A stretch of 64,000 nt of DNA from Antedon mediterranea. Its lineage: Eukaryota; Echinodermata; Crinoidea; Comatulida; Antedonidae. The translations under genes and the position numbers were made by a program. Below the pieces are notes generated by a model. The model did not search any database. It worked only from the letters and a program-made list of their open reading frames with translations, and was not told the DNA's origin. How positions within the stretch are numbered: the first letter of the stretch is position 1; each line of letters starts with the position of its first letter. The DNA is taken from the NCBI RefSeq assembly GCF_964355755.1, contig NC_092678.1, forward strand, positions 15,100,922 to 15,164,921, written 5' to 3'. Of the stretch, positions 14,501-26,500 are shown in pieces.

Positions 14501-17500
14501 AAATACCTTATTATACCGTTAATCACTCCCACTTAAACACCCCTGGATCAACTTAGGACCAATCGTTACCCTCACAGATGATGTAATGACATTATGCAAA
14601 TGAACTGAGCCAATATACTCCCAAGTTTCAGAAGGGCCCAGACACACCTTACAGCCACCTCACGGAGCACACACCTTACAGCCACCTCACGGAGCACACA
14701 CCTTACAGCCACCTCACGGAGCACACACCTCACAGCAGACCTACACACTTCACACCTCACCGACAGCATCATTGACCGTCCGTTCCTTATGTATACTTAT
14801 AGTTGTATATTGTACTGAAGTATTATACTGAATAAACAATATAGTGTTATGACAGTCAAGCGAGTAAGAGTCTTTCATTAGTACCTCAACAACCCAAACG
14901 TTATAAAAGGGAAACAGAGGGATGTGATATAAAGATATACTTTTATATTTAAGAAATTGACCTTTGTATCGGAATTCAAATAGGTTCACAAACTTGACCC
15001 AGAAAGTCCAAAGGAGAGTTTGTCCAGATGTTTTAATGACCATTTAGTTTATAATAGAATCCCTAAAGAAAACACTTAGCTTAATTTTGTGACCTTTCCC
15101 ATCGTTAAACCAGGAGTGATGGACACTATTTAAGTACAGATTTGACAGTGTCATCCATCACAGAAATACCTTATTATACCGTTAATCATTCCCACTTAAA
15201 CACCCCTGGATCAACTTAGGACCAATCGTTACCCTCACAGATGATGTAATGACATTATGCAAATGAACTGAGCCAATATACTCCCAAGTTTCAGAAGGGC
15301 CCAGAGACACCTTACAGCCACCTCACGGAGCACACACCTTACAGCCACCTCACGGAGCACACACCTTACAGCCACCTCACGGAGCACACACCTCACAGCA
15401 GACCTACACACTTCACACCTCACCGACAGCATCATTGACCGTCCGTTCCTTATGTATACTTATAGTTGTATATTGTACTGAAGTATTATACTGAATAAAC
15501 AATATAGTGTTATGACAGTCAAGCGAGTAAGAGTCTTTCATTAGTACCTCAACAACCCAAACATTATATTACATGGTGGAAGACCCAAATTTCATAAGGA
15601 ACGGAGTGAGAAAACAAGAAATAAACACTTAACAAGACACGAAGACGAAGACGAAGACAAAAATAACCATATTTGTTTGAAAGGAGAGAAATTTACTTTG
15701 ACTCAAAGGACAAGCTGAAATTATATTTGAATGAGATCGAGACAAGCAGAAATTTTATCAAATTATTACCATTGGATAAAGACAAAGAAGATAATCGAGG
15801 AAGACACAAAAGACGAGCTGAAATTATATTTGAATGAGATCGAGACAAGCAGAAATTTTATCAAATTATAACCATTGGATAAAGACAAAGAAGATAATCG
15901 AGGAAGACCCAAGCAGAATCAAAACAGAAGCAAGCGGACAAGAACTGTTTCGTTTGGACACTTTCAACTTCACGCAGTTTTTTTTTCGATCGTTTTTTTT
16001 AACATTTACTTTTTTGAACATTGATGAACACCTTTCGCATTTTTTTTAATTCGTTGTTTGAAAATTTGAACATTGATGAGCACCTTTAACATTTCTTTAA
16101 TTCGTTGTTTGAACATTTAAACAATATTGAACACTTTTGCATTCCTTTAATTCATTTTAATTGGATCCGAAGCATTTGGGGTAAGTCGAAACCATTTTGA
16201 ATTTTGATTTGTAACCTTGATTGAAAAAGTGAGAGTTTACATATATATACACTAAATTGTTTTTGATATTTGATTAATAATTAATATTATAAAGTATGGT
16301 CGACGTTGTTGATAACGAAGTAATTTTAAATGAGCCCGTCAATCCTCACCCCGTGCCCCACCTAAGACAAACCGATTTCCTTCCCAAAAGATATGACGGT
16401 TCCATAACCGATCACGACCAATGTAGTGCACACTACTTATCGTTTACCGACTACCTTGAGGCCCACACTTTAGAAAACCCTGTAAACAATGCCCAATTAA
16501 TTAATGTAATAAGTATTTTTAAACGTAGCCTTCAGGGCCAAGCTAGACTCTGGATTGAGGGAAAGCAGTTCGATTCACTAGAATCCTTAAAAACCCAATT
16601 CATCAACAGGTTTAGTAAAAACAAATCAATCTATGCGCACATAAGAGAATACGATTCAATTACATACACCACTGGCGACAACGCCGAAAAGCACTTAACC
16701 AAAATCAAACAAGCCGCAGACAGAATTGGATACGCTGACCAGCAGATAAAGAATAAATTTATTTCGACCCTTCCACCAAAATGTAGAGCAGCTGTAGCCA
16801 TGTCCACCCCAATCGATGCCACTATTGAAAATATTGTAAATAGCACACAAAATTACCTTGACCTTTCCGTAGATGATGCCACACGGGAAGTTTCATTCAA
16901 TATCAATAAGGAAACAGATAGGCCTAATAGTCTCGAATCGCTCCAACATGAGATAAATTCTCTCAAGTTAGACATGGCCACAACAAAACGATCCCTTAAT
17001 GATGATACTCGACGCTCACGTTCCCCCACCCGAAATTATATCCCAAGACGAAACCGAAGCCCAAGCCCATACAAACCCCGATTCCAGACCCCACCGACCC
17101 CAAGATATAGACAACCTCCCCCAACCTGTTATTACTGCGGGAAACCAGGCCACATAGCAAGGCACTGCCGACAACAAAACCGCTCTTACGGAAACTATCC
17201 CCCGCCATACCCATACCAACAGTCAAACAATTACTACCCTAGCCACCAGCAGGATTTTTAGAAAGGGGACTAGATGCCGCCTATAATCTGGCCCCCCATA
17301 CTAAATACGACAATTTTAAGGCAAAATACTTAGGGAATTCAGATAATATTGATTTGTTACTTAACGACAGAAATTACGTTAAAGGAAATTTACCAGATGG
17401 TAGAAATGTTTTAACTTTATTTGACAGTGGTTCAACTAGAACTATAATCTCACAATCGTACGTTAATTCCTCACTTTATTTATCGCGTTTAAAGCCAGTT

Positions 17501-20500
17501 AAAGTAAACACAACTAAATTTCGATTAGGTAACGGTGACTTCTTATATGCCAACCACTTAGTGCAATTCGAATTATTTATCCAAGGACACAAATTTAAAA
17601 TTTCAGCATTAATCGTTAAAAATTTGACAGGTATTGACCTGATACTTGGAACCGAAACATTGTCTGAACTCGACGGTACTTTAAATTTTAAGGAAAACAC
17701 ATTTCGCATTAGACCAAAGATTTTTAGCTTTCGTCCTGTACACAAGATTTTTCTTAAACCCGGTGATACTAAAACAGTTAAATTAAAAGGAAGGGTTCCC
17801 GCCTTTGTACGCAATTCTGATGTTGTTCTACATGCAACCACCCATATTTCAAAACTTTGTCCATCAGATATGTTAGTAAAATTACACAGAGGAGAAACCA
17901 ACATTGATATCACTAACAACACAAACAGAAACGTATCTCTAAATACACATCAACCTATCGCGAGCCTTCACTTAACCAACCTTGTTAAACAGCAACAGTT
18001 AAATTAAAAGGAAGGGTTCCCGCCTTTGTACGCAATTCTGATGTTGTTCTACATGCAACCACCCATATTTCAAAACTTTGTCCATCAGATATGTTAGTAA
18101 AATTACACAGAGGAGAAACCAACATTGATATCACTAACAACACAAACAGAAACGTATCTCTAAATACACATCAACCTATCGCGAGCCTTCACTTAACCAA
18201 CCTTGTAACAGTTACTAACGACCTACCAATTGATAGAATAAAGTTGACCAATGACAACGCAAACAAGTACCCACATTTAGAACGTACAGACCCATTGCTA
18301 ACTTTAACCGAGGAAGAAATAATTAGAAAACAAGTTGATTTAAAAGACAGCGTTTTAACACATAGAGAAAAAGAAGATTTGTATATAACATTACAACAAA
18401 ACAGAAACGCATTTTCACTTTATGGTGAACTATCTAGCTGCCCAAACTTCAAAGCTGACATACGCCTCTCTAACGATGAACCATTTTTTATTCGACCATA
18501 CTTCGCGACAGACAAAGATAAACATGTTATTGAGGCCGAATTGAACAAATTAGTCAAACTAGGAATCTTAGCAGTAGGACACCAATCGTATACTTCCCCT
18601 GTCCTTCTTGTTTCAAAGAAAAATTCAAAAGATAAAAGAGTTGTCACAGACTTTCGCTATCTAAATTCCAGGATAAAACGTATTAATCACCCATTCCCAT
18701 TATTAGCCGAAACTCTGAAAACAATAGGTAACGCTAATTCACAGATTCTTAGCGTAATTGATTTGAAATCAGCGTTCCACTGTGTACCATTAGCCGAACA
18801 TGCCCAACAATACACAGGTATAGCTTCATATCATGGTGGAAAACATTATTATTATAAGAGATTAGCACAAGGATTAAACGTTTCGCCAGGTATATTTCAA
18901 GCAAAGATTGACGAAATTTTAAATGAAATCCCAAATTCTAGAGAATTCTGTATCGCCCATCATGATGATATTATTTTATTTAGCCAAGACAAATTTGCTC
19001 ATAAGCAGCACCTTGTTTCCGTTTTACAAGCCCTACAATTAAATGGTTTTAGAATTTGTCCAAAGAAATGTAAGTTATTCAAGAATAAAGTGCAATATAT
19101 GGGACACACCATCCTGATTAATTCTTCAGGACACGCATGTATCACACCATTAGGCGACAGGTGTGCAGCTATCCGAAATTTGCCAGTCCCACGAACCCAT
19201 AAAGAAACTAAACGATTTATTGGTGCAGTAAATTATGTATCCCATTTTTTCCCTCAAATACAATCAATTTTACGTCCGTTACACACACTCGCAAGCAAAC
19301 GCCGAAAATTTTGTTGGTCTACTGAACACCAGAAAGCATTTGACGAAATTAAACAATTAATGGTTAAACCACCAACTCTTCAAATGCCTAGAAAAGAAGG
19401 TAGATTTACGCTATATAGCGACACTTCAAGAACCGCAACAGGTTCATATTTAACACAAACAGTAAACGGTAAAGAACACATAATAGGTTATTATTCCAAA
19501 ATCTTACCACAAGCCTGTCAACGATATAGCGTCACAGAATTAGAGTTATTTGGACTTTACATTAACGTTTCAGCATTTCGACATTTACTAAAGGGTTGCG
19601 AATTTGATGCATTCGTAGACCACTCAGCAATTGTACAAATTTGGAATTCAAAAGATCAGCCATGTACACCCCGTTTACAGAAACTAATATTACGATTGTC
19701 CGGATACATTTTCCAAATTGGTTATAAGAAAGGAACTGAATTAGTTTTAGCAGATTTTCTCTCCCGAGCCCCTCGTGATGACGATTCCGAAATCGATCAA
19801 GTTGTACCCATTGCATTTAATATTACAGAGACTGAATCTCTTAACCCGATTACAAACACATTTACTAGCAGACCAGTAACAAGGTCATACGCCAAGAAAA
19901 TGGGAATAAATATACCTGACCTACATAAACCCAAACCCAAACAAACGCCTGTCATTAATCAAAATCCAGTGACACCAAACACGCGACCTACACCTCAACC
20001 TACCGCTACACCACAGATAATCACGAGACAACAAACAAACGCACATCGATCACCGCCTATCATAACGCCACCTATCGTAACACCACCCCCAATACGTAAT
20101 GTAAACATTCGACAACCTCCAGAGGAACGACTAGTAGACAAAAGTAAGCAAAACAAAGATACTACACATCGAAACGTACCAGTTGAATTGTATACATCGC
20201 CCAAACCACTAGTACCAAACATAACTGAATTTAAGTCAGCACACATCCCAAAACAACAAGACTTAGATAGATTAATGGATGTTATTCAAAGAAAGATAAT
20301 TAGAGATTATAACCTCCCAATAGATGTTAAACAATTACGTGTTGAACAAGAAACTTCACCATTTTTTAAGCCAGTTTATGATTATTTAGTTCATGATATC
20401 CTTCCAGCTGATAAGAAAGCAGCTCGTGCAGTTCAGAATAAGTCAGAGCAGTACATATTGTGCAACGGTTTACTATTCCGTTTATTTTTCCAAGATAAAG

Positions 20501-23500
20501 GTGGAGAATTTGTATTGCAATTAGCTGTTCCTGAAAACTTAGCAGAGACTGTTATTTCTCAGTATCACGACAATTTGTTAAGTAGCCACCAAGGTACGAT
20601 GCGTACTTACCTTACTATTAGGAAATTATTTTACATGCCCCTTATGTTCGAGAAAGTCAACAATTATACCCAAGCGTGTCTTAGATGTCAACAATTTCGT
20701 CCCAAAACCGATAAATTACGTCCTTTACACGATCGAGTACCAGCAACTTACCGTCCCTTTCATACACTCAGTCTAGATTTTAAGAGTATGCCAACTTCAC
20801 CTTCAGGTTTTAAACATATTATGGTAGTATGTGATGAGATAACTAGATTTTTTATTTGTGTACCTTTGAAATCCATTGATGCCGAAACAATTTGTGAAGC
20901 ACTAATTCAAAAGGTCATCAGTATTTTTGGACCCCCATCTCGTCTTATTTCAGATGCAGCAACCTCCCTTACAGGAAAATTATTAACACTATTATGTAAC
21001 ACCCTTAATATTGATAGGAAAATCATCAGCGTCCACAATCACGGTAGTTTACAAGTTGAACGTCATATCCGCACCGTATCGGACCTGTTAAAGGTCAACC
21101 TTAACCAATTCGGAACAGATTGGGTTAGATTTGTATCAACAACATGTTATGCTTATAACTCGTTTTCATCCCCACATCTGGGAAACCACTCCCCTTACGA
21201 ATTAGTTTTTGGCCGCCAACCTCCAAGTTTGACCTCATTAGCATTTAACCCTATTTCAGGATTGTCTCATTCCTATGAAGAATACTTTGAACATCTCAAG
21301 AAGAAATTTCAAAACATTTCACAGACAATGCTACAATTACAGCGAACACAACAAAACGTCCAAAACTCAAAGATTTCCCAACGCTTAGAAAAAAGTCCAA
21401 TTTACTCAGTAGGACAACTCGTATATTTATACAAGCCAACATCATCATCACTAACAGCAAATTCAAAGAAAATCGCCGCAGAATGGGTCGGACCATTAGT
21501 GATTCATGAAGTACTAGACAGAACACACTACATCCTAGCAACGATTAAAGGAGAAATACTTCGCGACGTATTCAATTATAACAGACTGAAACCCTGTTTT
21601 ATGAGAACGCCTAAAGAACGCAAAAATTTTACACATCTCCAAAAACTTAAACAATTGTTGAATGAACCCACCGATGATAATAACGATAAAATCCAAAACA
21701 CCATTAATGTAGTAAATGACGAAACCAATGTTGAATTTGTAGACGAACATGATAGGACACCCACCCAATTGCATACAGATACCCTTACACATCCAACTAA
21801 GATAGAACCCCTTAACTTGCAACCTTACATTGACTGTGTAGAGAATAACATGGGATTAGCAGCCCCATTCCAAATGAAAGAAGAACAAATAAAGGAACAA
21901 ACTAATCTAATTATGACAGCACCTAATGATTCAAATATGACATTAAACCGAGGTAGATTTAAAGCAGGACATTTCCAAGTTTTAGTTTCGTATTCTAAAC
22001 CGACTTCAGTCAAACGCAACACTGATAAAACAAAACACGAATCTAATGATCGCAAATTTTGGTGGAATATTGACAGATATAACGATACAGATAAATTGAT
22101 TAAAGAGATCATTAATGATAAACAGATACCGATAAGTGGATCGCCAAAACGATTCATAAAACGTTTGTATAATGCAACAAGTTACTGATTTAATTTTTTT
22201 TGCAGGATTATTTTTAAATTACGACATTTGCTAAATTATTGATAGCATAGTCTACGTATTTGATGAGATTTGTTTAGTAATGATGTGATTTCAGTTAAAA
22301 GAGAATTGAATTTATGTTTAAGTATTGATTTTGTAACGAGTTTGATAAAGATTAATTTTGAATTTTGAATGATCGATATATTGAGATATTAAAAGGAACG
22401 ACAATCATTTTGTAACAAATATTTTGTTTAACCTTTGAGTCGTTAATCTCAAGCATTAATTAATTGATATACAAGAACAGGAGATTTTCTTAGTACTCTT
22501 AATTGTAATTTTGTTGACATTGAGTACAAAAGTCGAATTTGTCGATTGATTGAAATCGTAATTACCTGTAAATATAAATGCTTAAATCGATAAAGTTGTG
22601 ACGATAACGATATATTGTGGATAAGTTTGTGTCAACGGGACACATACATTCGTTTCTTTTAAAGTTTTAAGTGATTAAGTTTGATATTTGATTTTAGGCT
22701 AATCAGCCACAGTTTCTTGAATTTTACGTTTTGATTTGATTGATTTATATTTGAAGGCCATTAGAACGCGATAAGTTGTCGCGCTATTTGATATATATTC
22801 ATTGTACATATTCTTTAAGTTCTTTAAATTTGACCAATTGACGTTTGATTAACGCTCGAGGGAGGAGTAGAGCCAATTACGAGCTATATATATAAACAAC
22901 CGGATGGGCAGACTATAAATAAGTCGCACGAGCGTATCAAATATACAGTATTTACTGTCGAATTATAAGTTAATTTACTTTTGTGAGATTGTTATAATAG
23001 TTGAACTTGAAATTTTATTGTTTGAGTTTATATCGTTTATTTAGTTTAATATTGTTTATTTTAAATACATTTTAATTTTATTTATCTTAATTTTAGTCAA
23101 TTCCAAATTTCCCCCTAAAATGGAATCCGAAAAGCTTGACGTTACACAGTTATGCTTAAAACACAAAATTCAAATGACGCCCCTGTCCACAGAATGTGCC
23201 CTTATAAAGAAGATAATCCTTTACCAAAGCGAACAAAACGTAATTCTCCATATTACCAAAATGATGCCATTTACTTTAGATTCCTTGAAAAGAGTTTTAT
23301 TATTCCTTTGCGACATCCGTCCAGCAGACCAACTGACAAACCTCAAATTAAATACCCTTTTACACATTGGCAGTTATTTATGTTGTTTCGACAAAATGTC
23401 CTCCCCCATTATAGACTACATTTGGAAGCATAAGAGTGAACCAGCCCTACTTGACTTTTCCACAATCGACCTTTCCATTAATCTAGACGGCATCGCCACT

Positions 23501-26500
23501 TGTATACCAAACACACATGAATTTCACAGACAACATATTTATTCTATGACCCTCCTGCTCTTAGCAATTACAAAAGACATCAAAGCCCCACAATGCACAA
23601 CATTTTTTTCAAGAGTCCGACAACAAACAGGCATCATACCCCAAGACGAATTAAAACCTAGCGAACACTCACCATTTGGATATGTTGTAACTAAATATAA
23701 GAAAAAACTATATTCGCACATTCGTAACATGCAGTACCTGGAAAATAAATACCAAGATACCCCTGCCAAATTTGTCAATGTAACCCCGAAATTAAAAACT
23801 TTCATACTGATTGTACAATCAACAAATGCTGCGGAACATTGTTTCACAAAAATTGCCAACAAATAAACAAGAAATACCAATGCTTGAATTGCGGTATGGT
23901 ATATTTGAATGAGATGCCTTACACTGCTACCTACATATTGGACGACGGCACACTGTGGACTACATCCCATTATTATCGATTATTATATGATTGATTTCAA
24001 TTTATCCTTTATAAATTTTTTTTCTATTTCAAATAATTAACGAGAGTCGACTTCTTGACCGATGTTTTTTAGGGAAACCCAACCGTTGTGATGTTTATAT
24101 TTCGGTAATCCGAGTGTAGCATGCCTCCAAAGCAACGGACCCACAATTATGTCGATCTTGAAGAACACTTTTGTTTTTTTTATATACATTTTTTGTTTCA
24201 AATTTTATATAAATTCCGGAATTTTTATACGAAATTCATTTTTAATTTCATTTTTTTAAGAGAGAGAAGAGAGAGAGTGAAAGTGATAAGGTTACACTTC
24301 AGAGTCAATGGTTTTGGCTAACTCAATTTTTGCTTATATGTATAATAATGTTTTTTTTCTTTTATATAACTTTAATTTTGCATGCCACTATTATAACCAT
24401 TTTTATATGTTAAATAGATTAGAAAAAAAAAAAGGGAAACAGAGGGATGTGATATAAAGATATACTTTTATATTTAAGAAATTGACCTTTGTATCGGAAT
24501 TTAAATAGGTTCACAAACTTGACCCAGAAAGTCCAAAGGAGAGTTTGTCCAGATGTTTTAATGACCATTTAGTTTATAATAGAATCCCTAAAGAAAACAC
24601 TTAGCTTAATTTTGTGACCTTTCCCATCGTTAAACCAGGAGTGATGGACACTATTTAAGTACAGATTTGACAGTGTCATCCATCACAGAAATACCTTATT
24701 ATACCGTTAATCACTCCCACTTAAACACCCCTGGATCAACTTAGGACCAATCGTTACCCTCACAGATGATGTAATGACATTATGCAAATGAACTGAGCCA
24801 ATATACTCCCAAGTTTCAGAAGGGCCCAGACACACCTTACAGCCACCTCACGGAGCACACACCTTACAGCCACCTCACGGAGCACACACCTTACAGCCAC
24901 CTCACGGAGCACACACCTCACAGCAGACCTACACACTTCACACCTCACCGACAGCATCATTGACCGTCCGTTCCTTATGTATACTTATAGTTGTATATTG
25001 TACTGAAGTATTATACTGAATAAACAATATAGTGTTATGACAGTCAAGCGAGTAAGAGTCTTTCATTAGTACCTCAACAACCCAAACGTTATATTACAAT
25101 ATAAATATGGAACAATAGCGTCGGCGTGCACACTAATGTTATCAAATCTACGTTTCGCGGTACATCTCGGATAGATAAGGTAGGTATCCAAGGCGGAGAT
25201 TTGTAGAGAAGTTTTTGCATTGTGCTCGCCTATGTCAGAATTAACCATAATTTATATATAGATATGGTAGCCAATCACCAAAAATGGATGGTGCCCAAAC
25301 GGCCATACATCATTGTACAACCTGGAATCTCTCAACCACCCGATTCCTACCTCTGGATTATCTAGCTGTGTGTCAGACAAATCTAAATTAATGTGAAACT
25401 GCAGTTCTAATTAAAGTTTTTTTTTATCAACTATTAAACAGTAGCTGTTTCGTCTGGATGTAATGTGGTTGTCTCACGCCATGAGCAGCAAATTTGATCT
25501 GATGTTTTTTGATATTATGATGATGTGTTTTCTGTTTTAAATATATCTAACAATCTAGATTTTCAACTTTTCAATTATTAATTGTATCATCATCCTCACC
25601 ATCTCCTTTTCAAATACATCTCTTATCACTATTGTTGATCATCTTTTGAACCACTTTCCGATTTGCTGGAACCATTTTAATTAACTGAGCCAATGAAAGA
25701 TGCAATGCCTCGCGAGCTTATGAATACGTTGTAATAAGCCAGCTTTACTCCAATCCTGGTGTTGTAGTTGTTCAAGAGTCGCTTATATTCGGCAAATTTT
25801 GATTTTTCAATCATTTCAAAGTTACCGGTTCCCATTTCTTTATAAATGATCAAACTATCAAGTGATCTAAAACTTTCTGACTTTCTTACTGCATTTCACC
25901 ATTCCTAATAATGGAGTATGTGTATTCATGTTTTCAGTTGTTACATTATAACAGTATTTCATTTCATTATTTATTCTGTCTATTTCAATATATAAATAAC
26001 AAAATGGTCAACCTAAGTGAACTTAATCACTGTAGCGGAGCCGGTTGACCCAACCCCAAAGTTATTTATAAGACTCATTATATTTGATGTTTATGACTTC
26101 TTCACAGGCAGGAAACACACCGATCAATATTTATCTGAGTCGTCGTGATGTGGAATTAGAGATATTGTTTTGTATGATAACCAATGGTGTATCCCCCACA
26201 TTAACAAAAGAGGTAATTCGTCATAAAAATGTAAATTGAAATAAAGCATACTGGTTGTTTTTGTTCATCCTATTATTACCTTCAAATGTAAGAAGGTAAT
26301 GTACTATTGTACTATGTTGTTTAATTATTATTAACACGTTGCAACTGCTCTTGGTATAATACATTTAGCTCCTTACAATTAATTTGATTTAGTTATCCAT
26401 GTTGCATAATCAATCGAAGAGAAATATTTATTTATTAAAAATATAACATTTTTTATTTGTTTAGGAAGGAAGCAATGCTCTACATGTACATCTAAGTGGT

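Larger units (their letters stand above)
14260..25098 (+). mobile_element. Ty3/Gypsy LTR retrotransposon with three LTRs
   Basis: Order: LTR A, an 18-bp polypurine remnant, LTR B, primer site, leader, gag, pol (broken by a duplication), spacer, ORF3, polypurine tract, LTR C. The whole is flanked by ATAT and nested in a Helitron. LTRs A and C match each other better than either matches B, so the structure is not a simple two-LTR element. Confidence 0.9.
13076..25262 (-). mobile_element. Non-autonomous Helitron (about 1.34 kb without the nested LTR element)
   Basis: Comparison with the three other tandem copies gives the exact empty site: ATTATTATTA joined to TATGGTAGCC. The insert lies between that A and T with no target duplication. 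Read on the minus strand it begins TCTATATATAA (after A) and ends in a GC-rich hairpin and CTAG (before T). These are the rolling-circle Helitron hallmarks: 5' TC, a 3' hairpin with CTRR, and AT-target insertion. No Rep/helicase is encoded. The body is 13076-14259 plus about 25103-25262; a Gypsy element inserted within it. Confidence 0.82.

Noticed and set aside
14572-14772. 66-codon minus-strand ORFs with a 9-residue repeat in all three LTRs
   Set aside because: They are produced by the 27-bp repeat in the LTR read backwards; no sign of a gene.
21296-22157. Several minus-strand ORFs opposite pol
   Set aside because: They are shadows of the long plus-strand pol frame, with no domain of their own.
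23120-23866. Envelope gene of the Gypsy element
   Set aside because: The position fits, but no signal peptide, membrane anchor or cleavage site is visible.
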